From positions 124,001 through 188,000 of the forward strand of contig NZ_MDHN01000004.1 in assembly GCF_001757105.1 (NCBI RefSeq): 64,000 bases of DNA, in the 5' to 3' direction. Source of the stretch: Alteromonas confluentis. GTDB lineage: Bacteria > Pseudomonadota > Gammaproteobacteria > Enterobacterales > Alteromonadaceae. This document shows positions 46,188 through 54,429 of the stretch, in pieces. How positions within the stretch are numbered: position 1 is the stretch's first letter; the number at the start of each line of letters is the position of its first letter. Position numbers and translations under genes: made by a program. The notes beneath the pieces were generated by a model. That model was not told the origin of the DNA and did no database searches. It worked only from the letters and a program-made list of their open reading frames with translations.

Positions 46188-47768
46188 ATGCAGGACACCA
46201 CCCAAATTAAGTCGGTTGTTATTGTTGGCGGAGGCAGTGCAGGCTGGCTTACCGCCGCGTTGTTAGCCGCTCAACACAGCGCCGACATACACATTACGCT
46301 CGTTGAATCTCCCGATGTTCCCTTACTCGGTGTTGGCGAAGGTACCTGGCCCACGATGCGCGGTACCTTACAGAAAATCGGCATCGACGAGGTCACTTTT
46401 CTTAACGCGTGTCACGCTTCGTTCAAACAGGGAACGCACTTTCATCAGTGGCGTACGGGCAACAGTAACGACGAGTATTACCATCCTTTCAGCCTGCCTT
46501 TTAATTACTTTGACACCGATTGCGCAGCATGGTGGCAGCGAGAAGCGAGCCAGTCCAGTTTCGCCCATGCGGTTACCACCCAAAGTACGGTTTGCGATCA
46601 CTTTCTGGCGCCCAAGCAGGTAGAAACGCCGCCTTTTGCCGGCGTATTGAATTACGGCTATCACCTGGATGCCAGCCAATTTGCACACTTACTGAAAACT
46701 CACGCCGTTTCAAAATTGGGTGTCACCCATGTTGTTGATCATGTCGAGCGCGTTATTGCTGCGCCAGGCAACGCCATACAGGGACTGACGTTGAAATCTG
46801 GCAAACAGATTAAAGGCGATTTATTTGTAGACTGCAGTGGCTTTTCAGCACGACTAATTGGCGAGCATTTCGGCGAACCGCTTTTATCTTGCAAGGCGCA
46901 ACTGCCTAACGATAGCGCCGTCGCTTTGCAATGCGCCTATACACAAAGCGACACAGAGATCCCATCGGTCACCCGCTCTACGGCACAAGCAAACGGCTGG
47001 ATTTGGGACATTGCGCTAACAAACCGGCGCGGCGTTGGGCATGTTTTTAGTAGTGAATACAGCGCTGAAGATGACGCCATAAATGCGCTGCAACAATACA
47101 TTTTAGCGAATAGCGCTTTAGCACCTAAATCAAGAGATGACATTGCGCAACAAGCCCGCCTGTTTCGCTTTCAACCTGGCTATCGCCAGCGCCCCTGGAT
47201 ACAAAACTGCATTGCTATTGGTACCGCTTCGGGCTTTCTTGAGCCCCTTGAAGCCTCTGCGCTGGTCATGACAGAGTTAGCCGCCTCGCACCTTGCTGAA
47301 AGTCTTCCCCGATACCACTATCAATTGCCAGCCGCAGCGCGACAATTTAATCGGGAATTCAGTACTAAATGGGCGCGTATAGTTGACTTTCTCAAGCTGC
47401 ATTATGTGTTAAGCGAACGCAGAGACAGCGACTATTGGCGAAAAGTAACCCGCATGAGTGATTGCTCAGAACAGCTGTACGACTGGCTGACGTTATGGAA
47501 AACCCGTTCGCCCAGTGCTGCTGACTTTAGCTTTCGAGAGGAAATATTTCCTGCAGCCAGTTACCTCTATGTACTTTATGGCATGGGATTTCCAACGGAT
47601 TTCCAGCATTCTGCCAGCGTCCTTCAACATCGCCAACCACAAGCCTTTAAACAACAAGAGCAGCATAAATTGCTACAACAGCATCTGGCCGGGTTGCCAG
47701 GCAACCGGGCACTTCTCAGTCAGTTAGCACAAATTGCAGTAACTTCAGGTAAACACCATGAACAATAA
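46188..47768 (+). CDS. tryptophan halogenase-like flavoprotein 1 (CTT cluster)
   Basis: 526 residues with the FAD-binding VVIVGGGSAGWLTAA at the N-terminus, the FKxGxxFxxW motif (ASFKQGTHFHQW) that in characterised tryptophan halogenases contains the catalytic lysine region, and the late FLEPLEASA motif. The WxWxIP signature reads WIWDIA, losing the proline. Such proteins recur in SapC/TonB-receptor sugar-uptake loci and have not, to my knowledge, been shown to halogenate tryptophan. AGGGAAG precedes the ATG. It overlaps halogenase-like gene 2 by 11 bases. Confidence 0.9.
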   Translation: MQDTTQIKSVVIVGGGSAGWLTAALLAAQHSADIHITLVESPDVPLLGVGEGTWPTMRGTLQKIGIDEVTFLNACHASFKQGTHFHQWRTGNSNDEYYHPFSLPFNYFDTDCAAWWQREASQSSFAHAVTTQSTVCDHFLAPKQVETPPFAGVLNYGYHLDASQFAHLLKTHAVSKLGVTHVVDHVERVIAAPGNAIQGLTLKSGKQIKGDLFVDCSGFSARLIGEHFGEPLLSCKAQLPNDSAVALQCAYTQSDTEIPSVTRSTAQANGWIWDIALTNRRGVGHVFSSEYSAEDDAINALQQYILANSALAPKSRDDIAQQARLFRFQPGYRQRPWIQNCIAIGTASGFLEPLEASALVMTELAASHLAESLPRYHYQLPAAARQFNREFSTKWARIVDFLKLHYVLSERRDSDYWRKVTRMSDCSEQLYDWLTLWKTRSPSAADFSFREEIFPAASYLYVLYGMGFPTDFQHSASVLQHRQPQAFKQQEQHKLLQQHLAGLPGNRALLSQLAQIAVTSGKHHEQ

Positions 47769-49230
47769 TAAGAAACAGCGCGTTGTTATCGCCGGCGGAG
47801 GCACGGCAGGCTGGATGGCAGCAGCAGCCCTTTCTCGCTTATTACATAATCGGGTAGACGTCACCCTGATAGAAAGCAGTGACATCGGTACAGTTGGTGT
47901 GGGCGAAGCCACCATTCCAACGCTAACGTTCTTTCATCGCCTGCTGAAAATTGACGAAAAAGCCTTTATGGCCGCCACCAATGCCACCTTCAAACTTGGG
48001 ATCAATTTTGAAAACTGGAAAACCACCAGCGACGCCTATTTGCATGCCTTTGGCGCAACCGGAAAAGATTGCTGGGCAGCCGGATTCCAACATTTCTGGA
48101 CAAGAGGGAGGCAACTGGGCCTAAGCGATGACTTCGGCGCATACTGTTTAGAGCGTGTGGCTGCAGAACAGGGAAAATTTGCGCATTTACCTCAAAACGG
48201 CCTTAACTACGCCTATCACTTAGATGCCAGTAAATACGCGATGTTCTTACGCAACCTCGCCGAGCAAGCTGGGATCAGACGCATTGATGCCCGAATTGAA
48301 CAAGTCGCAACGCGAAAAGACAATGGCTACATCCGCCACCTGCAATTGGATAATGGAGAAAAAATAGAAGGGGATTTATTCATTGATTGCACCGGGTTTC
48401 GTGGCTTACTAATTGAAGAAACCCTGCACACCGGCTATGAAGACTGGTCGCATTGGTTGCTTTGCGACAGTGCCGTTGCCGTGCAAACTGAAAGTGTTAG
48501 CTTACCGCTGCCCTATACCCGCAGTATCGCCCATGAAGATGGCTGGCAATGGCGCATACCACTACAAACACGGGTGGGTAACGGCTTAGTATTTTGTAGT
48601 AAGTATCTTTCTGAGCGAGATGCGATCACGCGGCTTACCGACAATATTGAAGGCGCGCCTCTTAACTCGCCCCGGGTCATTAAGTTCCGGCCTGGCAGAC
48701 GCACAAAACAATGGAACCGTAATTGCGTATCGTTAGGCCTAGCCAGTGGTTTTATCGAGCCCCTCGAATCGACCAGCATTCACCTTATTCAGCAGGGTAT
48801 TGTGCGGCTTCTCAGAATGTTTCCCCACGACGAAATCAGGCCAGCCATTGTGGATGAATTTAACCGCCAAAGTGTGGATGAAATTGAGCATATTCGCGAT
48901 TTTATTATTCTTCACTATCACGTGACCGCGCGAACTGATTCGGCATTCTGGCGACATTGCCGACACATGGATATACCGGAAACGCTTGCTCAGCGCCTAC
49001 AAATTTTCCGAGAAAGCGGTCAAATCCACCGCAAAGCCAATGAGTTATTCGATGATTCCTGGCAACAAGTAATGATTGGTCAGGGTTTATTACCCGAGGG
49101 CTATCATCCCATTGCAGATATGATGAGCGAACAGGAACTCAAGGAATTTCTTAGTCATATCAAAGGGAACGTTGACCGCACAGTCAGCCAACTCCCTCCT
49201 CACCATGTGTATTTAAAGACCCGGGCTTAG
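47758..49230 (+). CDS. tryptophan halogenase-like flavoprotein 2 (CTT cluster)
   Basis: 490 residues. FAD motif VVIAGGGTAGWMAAAAL, TFKLGINFENW, intact WxWxIP signature (WQWRIP) and FIEPLESTS are all present, so it keeps more of the canonical halogenase features than its neighbour. The two are paralogues sharing motif order. It starts inside the end of gene 1 (translational coupling). In this genomic setting the flavoprotein may modify the polysaccharide-uptake machinery or a signal rather than tryptophan; this is inference. Confidence 0.92.
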   Translation: MNNNKKQRVVIAGGGTAGWMAAAALSRLLHNRVDVTLIESSDIGTVGVGEATIPTLTFFHRLLKIDEKAFMAATNATFKLGINFENWKTTSDAYLHAFGATGKDCWAAGFQHFWTRGRQLGLSDDFGAYCLERVAAEQGKFAHLPQNGLNYAYHLDASKYAMFLRNLAEQAGIRRIDARIEQVATRKDNGYIRHLQLDNGEKIEGDLFIDCTGFRGLLIEETLHTGYEDWSHWLLCDSAVAVQTESVSLPLPYTRSIAHEDGWQWRIPLQTRVGNGLVFCSKYLSERDAITRLTDNIEGAPLNSPRVIKFRPGRRTKQWNRNCVSLGLASGFIEPLESTSIHLIQQGIVRLLRMFPHDEIRPAIVDEFNRQSVDEIEHIRDFIILHYHVTARTDSAFWRHCRHMDIPETLAQRLQIFRESGQIHRKANELFDDSWQQVMIGQGLLPEGYHPIADMMSEQELKEFLSHIKGNVDRTVSQLPPHHVYLKTRA

Positions 49231-49240
49231 CAACATTGAA

Positions 49241-49256
49241 AAAAGAACGTTCTATT
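49241..49256. promoter_or_regulatory. regulon palindrome copy 3 (TonB receptor promoter)
   Basis: AAAAGAACGTTCTATT with core GAACGTTC at 49245-49252. It is followed 21 bases later by copy 4, on the same DNA face. Confidence 0.65.
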
Positions 49257-49261
49257 CCCTG

Positions 49262-49277
49262 ATCAGAACGTTCGTAT
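49262..49277. promoter_or_regulatory. regulon palindrome copy 4 (TonB receptor promoter)
   Basis: ATCAGAACGTTCGTAT with core GAACGTTC at 49266-49273, about 145 bases upstream of the TonB receptor start. Its centre is 21 bases, two helical turns, from copy 3. Confidence 0.7.
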
Positions 49278-49337
49278 TCGCGGATTTTTCACCATTAAAA
49301 CGACTTATTTTTTGCGCAAGCGTACTCTCCGCCATGC

Positions 49338-49366
49338 TTTTCAAAAATGTTAATGAAAGGTTTAAA
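49338..49366 (+). promoter_or_regulatory. candidate promoter of the TonB receptor gene
   Basis: TTTTCA (49338-49343) and TTTAAA (49361-49366) with a 17-base spacer. Each hexamer matches four of six consensus bases. Weak, but well placed about 50 bases before the ATG. Confidence 0.3.
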
Positions 49367-49416
49367 AATTGAGTGCAACACGGGCACAACACATAGGCTT
49401 ACGCAGGGAGAAAATA

Positions 49417-52395
49417 ATGAAAACTCGCCCCTTTAATAAAAACAGGATTGCCCTTTCGGTATCGCTGATTTTAGGTTCGGCGATGATCACCAGCACACAC
49501 GCTCAGGAAGCAGACACTGACGATGCCGTTGAGGTTATTGAAGTCAGTGGTATTCGTGGCAGTATGATTCGCGCCATGGATTTGAAACGCTCAGCGGATG
49601 GTATCGTCGAAGCCATATCAGCAGAAGATATCGGGAAATTCCCCGACACCAACCTGGCCGAGTCACTGCAAAGGATTACCGGTGTTTCTATAGACCGTTC
49701 TGACGGTGAAGGCAGCCGCGTCACCATTCGTGGATTCGGTGCCGACCGCAACCTGGTGCTATTGAACGGCAGACAAATGCCAACCCCAACCCGCTCCTTT
49801 GACTTTGCTGATTTAGCATCTGAAGGGGTTAGTACAGTAGAAGTATATAAAACCGGACGCGCTTCTATCGCCACTGGCGGTCTTGGCGGCACAGTAAACA
49901 TTATCACTCCCCGCCCGCTGGCAAACCCAGGCCGGCAGGCAACGATTGGCTTTAAAGCCGTTAATGACGACTCCACGCAGAAAGGCGACAAGTGGACCCC
50001 GGAACTCTCCGGCCTATACTCAGAAACCTTCATGGACGATAAATTCGGCATCGCGCTAACAGGCAGCTATCAAAAGCGTGACAGCGGCAACAGCAATGCC
50101 TCCGTTGCCTCGGGTTGGCGTTCGTTTATATCCGGTCAGGATGAAGGCGGCTGGGGAAACCTTCCCGCAGAAGACCCCGATAATTCGTATCTGAATAAGC
50201 CTGCCGATGGCGTGACTTACGCCGTGCCTCAGAATCTGGTGTACCAGTTTAATGAAGCGTATCGTACCCGGGTGAATGGCCAGCTTACATTGGAATATCA
50301 GGCTACCGACAAACTGAAAACCCGTTTGGACTACACCTACTCAGAGCGCAGTATCGACCGGGAACTCACCGATATGTCGACCTGGTTCTCGTTCAACTAC
50401 AACAATGCAACCATGGTGTGGTCAGATCCCAATGAAGAAGGTATCTCTTATCCCATTCAGTATCAGGATACCGATAACTTCAGCACAGATGCCGCTCGTG
50501 GTGCGGGTACCGGTATTAACTCTGGACGAGGATTTTCCGCCACTAAAAATACCAATAACTCCGTGGGCCTTAATCTTGAGTATCAGGTGAATGATAACCT
50601 GATGGTGGAACTGGATTATCACGACGCCTCGGCCAAACATGAACCAAACAGCCCATACGGTAGCTGGGGTTCACTGGCAATGATTTCCAACAACCGCATC
50701 CGTACAACGGTGGATTTTTCTCAGGTATTACCGGTGCTCAGCATCGAATATCCTGAAGGCGTTGATGGATTTGAGCCAGAAGACATGATTGGCGCAGGGA
50801 GTAACTTCGGAAACAACCACGAGCGCACCGATCTAGAGCAAATTCAGGCCAGCGGTAAGTATTATTTTGATGCCGGCATTATTGAAAGTATCGATTTTGG
50901 TATTTCACAAACAGAAACCAATAATCACTCTAAATACGCCAGCGCAACACGCGGCACCTGGAGCGGTGTGGGCGAGCCCGAAGACTGGGAAGACAGCTGG
51001 TTCACCCAGCGCTCACTTGGCGATATGTTTGACAGTATTCCAGGGCATAGTGACCCCGATTTAGAACCTTACTATATCGATTGGGACTTCGAGCAAATTG
51101 CCGAATTTACCGCAGCAAACTTCTACAACGAGAATGATATTGAGTGGCCTTGTGGCCCACGTTTCTGTGGCGGTACCAACTACACCACCGACCGGTATAC
51201 CGATGAAAAAATGCAGGCCGCTTATGTGCAAGCTAATCTGGTATTCGATATTGGCGACATGCCAGCAGAAATCATCACTGGTGTGCGGTACGAGAAAACC
51301 AAAACCCATGCTTCGGCATTGGTACCAAGCTACGACGGTATTTCCTGGAGTAGTACCAATGAGTTAGTGCTGCAGCCCACGGGCGAATCGGTGTTTACCG
51401 ATGAATACGGTGAATACAGTAACTGGCTACCCAGCATCGACTTTAAAGTTGATCTGACAGACGATTTGGTCGCCCGGGCTTCATTCAGTAAAACCATTTC
51501 ACGCCCTAGCTATGGTGACATGCAGGGTGGTAAAACCCTGGGCGGACAAATTACTACCATTCAAGGTAGTGGTTCACGGGGCAACCCCGCCCTGTTGCCG
51601 CTGGAATCCACCAACTACGATTTATCGCTGGAATGGTATTACGACGAAGCCAGCTACGCCGCAGTGGGCTGGTTTAATAAAGACGTAACCAACTTTGTCG
51701 GCCGTCGCACCATAACCGAAACGGCGTTTGATTTGCGCAATCCGGCACAAGGGCCAAGAGCTGATGCAGCACGAGCGGCCGGCTTCACCGGCAACGCAGA
51801 AATTCGTCAGTACATTCTGGATAACTATCTCGACAGCGATCCGAATGTATACCTGAACGAGCACGGCGACGTGGTGATTGACGCCAGCCCGGAAGACGAC
51901 CTGGCTCAGTTCGAAATCAATATTCCCTTTAACCAGCGCGATAACAACGTGAATGGCTGGGAAATAGCGATTCAGCACATGTTCTGGGACAGTGGATTTG
52001 GTGTAAACGTGAACGGCACCATGGTTGACGGCGACCTTTACTACGACAACGCATCAATGGAGCCGCAATATGCACTTACCGGCTTGAGCGACTCGGCAAA
52101 CTTCATCGCTTTTTACGAGAACGATAAGCTGTCTATTCGTGTTGCCTATAACTGGCGAGACAAATTCCTTGCCTGGATTGGTGACGGTTCTGGCGACAAC
52201 CCAGTTTACACCGAGGCTTACGGCCAGTGGGACGTAAACATGAGTTACGACCTTACCGAAAACCTTACCGTATTCGCGGAAGGCATTAACCTGACTAACG
52301 AGTACCAGCGCCAGCACGGCCGACATGAACAAATGCTGATTAACCTCAGACAATCATCGCCGCGCTACAACCTGGGTATGCGTTACACCTTCTAA
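49417..52395 (+). CDS. TonB-dependent receptor of the carbohydrate (CTT) type
   Basis: 992 residues. Signal peptide (IALSVSLILGSAMITSTHAQ), TonB box near VEVIEVSGIRGS, plug domain with FPDTNLAESLQRITGVSIDRS and GEGSRVTIRGFGADRNLVLLNGR, then a large barrel ending in NLGMRYTF. The plug phrases are those of Caulobacter/Alteromonas/Xanthomonas oligosaccharide receptors, not siderophore receptors. The ATG at 49417 has GGGAG 6 bases upstream; the longer frame from a TTG at 49369 is rejected. It probably imports beta-glucan oligosaccharides, given the neighbouring GH5 and GH30 genes. Confidence 0.94.
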   Translation: MKTRPFNKNRIALSVSLILGSAMITSTHAQEADTDDAVEVIEVSGIRGSMIRAMDLKRSADGIVEAISAEDIGKFPDTNLAESLQRITGVSIDRSDGEGSRVTIRGFGADRNLVLLNGRQMPTPTRSFDFADLASEGVSTVEVYKTGRASIATGGLGGTVNIITPRPLANPGRQATIGFKAVNDDSTQKGDKWTPELSGLYSETFMDDKFGIALTGSYQKRDSGNSNASVASGWRSFISGQDEGGWGNLPAEDPDNSYLNKPADGVTYAVPQNLVYQFNEAYRTRVNGQLTLEYQATDKLKTRLDYTYSERSIDRELTDMSTWFSFNYNNATMVWSDPNEEGISYPIQYQDTDNFSTDAARGAGTGINSGRGFSATKNTNNSVGLNLEYQVNDNLMVELDYHDASAKHEPNSPYGSWGSLAMISNNRIRTTVDFSQVLPVLSIEYPEGVDGFEPEDMIGAGSNFGNNHERTDLEQIQASGKYYFDAGIIESIDFGISQTETNNHSKYASATRGTWSGVGEPEDWEDSWFTQRSLGDMFDSIPGHSDPDLEPYYIDWDFEQIAEFTAANFYNENDIEWPCGPRFCGGTNYTTDRYTDEKMQAAYVQANLVFDIGDMPAEIITGVRYEKTKTHASALVPSYDGISWSSTNELVLQPTGESVFTDEYGEYSNWLPSIDFKVDLTDDLVARASFSKTISRPSYGDMQGGKTLGGQITTIQGSGSRGNPALLPLESTNYDLSLEWYYDEASYAAVGWFNKDVTNFVGRRTITETAFDLRNPAQGPRADAARAAGFTGNAEIRQYILDNYLDSDPNVYLNEHGDVVIDASPEDDLAQFEINIPFNQRDNNVNGWEIAIQHMFWDSGFGVNVNGTMVDGDLYYDNASMEPQYALTGLSDSANFIAFYENDKLSIRVAYNWRDKFLAWIGDGSGDNPVYTEAYGQWDVNMSYDLTENLTVFAEGINLTNEYQRQHGRHEQMLINLRQSSPRYNLGMRYTF

Positions 52396-52415
52396 GCCAT
52401 AGCAATGAGCCCAGC

Positions 52416-52469
52416 GCTGCACGAAGAGCATTCCCAACCATCCCGCTCTTCGTGCAGCTTTTTTGTTTT
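52416..52469 (+). terminator. strong terminator between TonB receptor and sapC
   Basis: A 14-base perfect stem GCTGCACGAAGAGC / GCTCTTCGTGCAGC followed by TTTTTTGTTTTTT. With sapC only about 30 bases further and no visible new operator, it may act as partial terminator giving more receptor than SapC. Confidence 0.92.
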
Positions 52470-52497
52470 TTAACCTACTGTTTAACGAGGTAATACC

Positions 52498-53217
52498 ATG
52501 CCTAACCCTGTAGTACTCAACAACGTTACGCATAAAGATCTAAAAATAAATCCGGTTCACAACAGCCAGAATACCGAGTCACTGATGATCGCATTAGCGC
52601 TGCCGTTTGAATTTAGAAGTTTGCAGCATGAATACCCGATTGTGTTTTACAAAGACGAGAAACAACAATTCCATGCAGTTGTTTTACTCGGACTAGAGCA
52701 AAACGAGAATTTGTATGCAAACCAGTTTGGTTGGGATGCCAGCTATATTCCGCTTATGGTACAGCGTCAGCCGTTTTTAATTGGTCAGCGCCCAGCCAAC
52801 GACGATGGTGAACGCCAAACGGTTTTATTGGTCGACACCGATAGTCCCAAACTCAGTCACATCGAAGGAGAACCGCTGTTCTTAGCCCACGGCGGACACA
52901 GTACACACTTACAAAAAGTGACAGATATTCTGTCCGCGATTCAAGAAAGAGAGCAGGAAACTCGCGCATTCATGAACACGCTCACCGAATACGAATTACT
53001 GGAAAGTTTCTATCTCGACGTGGACATGGGTAACGACAGTAAACACCGCCTCAATGGTTACTACACGATAAACGAAGATAAGTTACGCACGCTAACCGAC
53101 GCACAAGTGCTGCATTTACACAAAACCGGCATGCTGGCGTTAATTCATTTCGTATTAGCCAGTCAGGCTAATTTTGCCGAACTTATCGACAAAAAACGGG
53201 CTCGACAAAGTGAGTAA
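52498..53217 (+). CDS. SapC family protein
   Basis: 239 residues of the SapC family, named after a Campylobacter S-layer gene but widely found beside carbohydrate TonB receptors. The central LPFEFRSLQHEYPIVFYKDEKQ and FGWDASYIPLMVQRQPFLIG segments identify it. No signal peptide or membrane helix is visible, so it is probably cytoplasmic. The biochemical role is unknown. It overlaps the cupin-like gene by 8 bases. Confidence 0.9.
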   Translation: MPNPVVLNNVTHKDLKINPVHNSQNTESLMIALALPFEFRSLQHEYPIVFYKDEKQQFHAVVLLGLEQNENLYANQFGWDASYIPLMVQRQPFLIGQRPANDDGERQTVLLVDTDSPKLSHIEGEPLFLAHGGHSTHLQKVTDILSAIQEREQETRAFMNTLTEYELLESFYLDVDMGNDSKHRLNGYYTINEDKLRTLTDAQVLHLHKTGMLALIHFVLASQANFAELIDKKRARQSE

Positions 53218-54232
53218 TCGCCACAATTTACCGCACTGCCAGCAGGTGTCATTGGCCCCGGGCGCGCCACTTCCCGACTGGCTACTTGCCTGCCAGCAGC
53301 CGGTGAAACTGTGTAACTATGTCAGTCATTGGCCTGCAGTCACCCTCGCACAACAAAACGCACAGGCACTCTGCGATCACTTGCTTGAATACTACACCGG
53401 CGAGCCATTGGGGTTCTTCTTTGCCGAACCCGAAGTGAAAGGTCGTTTCTTTTACAATCACGATATGAGCGGCTTTAATTTCGAAAAGGTGGCCGCCGGT
53501 CTTGATCTCATCCTCACAAAACTCATTGAATCCGCTGACCTCACATCGCCGCCCGCCATGTTCATCGGCGGCACCCATTTGCAACATTATTTGCCGAATT
53601 TCAGTACGCTAAATCTACCTTTTCCCATTCCTGCATCTCAAGTGCGCAATGGTTTGTGGATAGGCAATCAGTCTCGGGTAGCGATTCATCAGGATTTGCC
53701 GCTAAACATTGCTTGCTGTGTGGCAGGAACACGACAATTCACCCTTTTTCCGCCGTCACAAACTAACAACCTTTATGTTGGGCCGCTGGAGTTTACCCCC
53801 TCTGGCCAGCCAGTAAGCCTGGTTGACTTGCACCACATCGATCACCAGCGCTTTCCTGCTTTCAGTGGAGCACTCGCACATGCACAAATTGCCACGCTGA
53901 CACCGGGTGACGCGTTATTTATTCCCAGTATGTGGTGGCATGAGGTAGAAGCCACGGCACCGTTCAATATGTTAGTAAATTATTGGTGGCGCACCACACC
54001 GGCTTTTGCAGATGCGCCCATTCATGCACTGCAACATGCGTTGCTAAGCATCGCCAGCCTACCAGAACACGAAAAGCAGATTTGGCAGGACATTTTTGCT
54101 CACTACATATTCAGCAACGACAGCGAGCGGTTTTCACATATTCCTTCTGCAGCCAAAGGCATGCTGGGAGAACTCGATGATAACAAAGCACGGCAACTTC
54201 GCAGCCTGCTCATGCAATCACTTAACCGCTAA
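53210..54232 (+). CDS. cupin-like JmjC-domain oxygenase
   Basis: A cupin_8/JmjC protein of about 340 residues. The iron-binding facial triad is visible as HxD in VAIHQDLPLN and the distal His in SMWWHEVEA, within a double-stranded beta-helix (TLFPPSQTNNLYVGPL, LTPGDALFIPS). It would be a 2-oxoglutarate/Fe(II) hydroxylase of unknown target. A GTG at 53210 overlapping the sapC stop as GTGAGTAA is the preferred start; the open frame runs back to a TTG at 53174. Such genes are regular members of SapC/halogenase clusters. Confidence 0.88.
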   Translation: MSNRHNLPHCQQVSLAPGAPLPDWLLACQQPVKLCNYVSHWPAVTLAQQNAQALCDHLLEYYTGEPLGFFFAEPEVKGRFFYNHDMSGFNFEKVAAGLDLILTKLIESADLTSPPAMFIGGTHLQHYLPNFSTLNLPFPIPASQVRNGLWIGNQSRVAIHQDLPLNIACCVAGTRQFTLFPPSQTNNLYVGPLEFTPSGQPVSLVDLHHIDHQRFPAFSGALAHAQIATLTPGDALFIPSMWWHEVEATAPFNMLVNYWWRTTPAFADAPIHALQHALLSIASLPEHEKQIWQDIFAHYIFSNDSERFSHIPSAAKGMLGELDDNKARQLRSLLMQSLNR

Positions 54233-54296
54233 CCTTTTTCGCCTAAACCACAAAAGGTTCTGCCTATTTTCTATTCGAAAATCGCGTTCTGACCTT

Positions 54297-54314
54297 AATC
54301 AGAACGTTCTGATT
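54297..54314. promoter_or_regulatory. regulon palindrome copy 5 (GH5 promoter)
   Basis: AATCAGAACGTTCTGATT is a perfect 18-base palindrome, the best copy of the motif, about 115 bases before the GH5 start codon. A degenerate copy (right half CGTTCTGA at 54285-54292) lies 20 bases upstream, echoing the tandem spacing of copies 3 and 4. Confidence 0.8.
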
Positions 54315-54429
54315 GGCCTTTTCGCGCCGATGCGGAATCTTCCTGCGACAGATTTTGGTTAACTGATTGTTGCAAACTTGTTGAATCAAGCGCATCGACA
54401 AACCCAATGGAGCTATTCGGAGAGAACCG

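Noticed and set aside
46188-49230. Natural-product biosynthesis cluster based on two tryptophan halogenases
   Set aside because: No peptide synthetase, polyketide synthase or other tailoring genes are present; the SapC, TonB receptor, cupin and glycoside hydrolase context points to carbohydrate uptake.
49503-50051. Minus-strand open frame of 182 codons inside the TonB receptor gene
   Set aside because: Complement of conserved plug-domain codons; no ribosome site or plausible domain.
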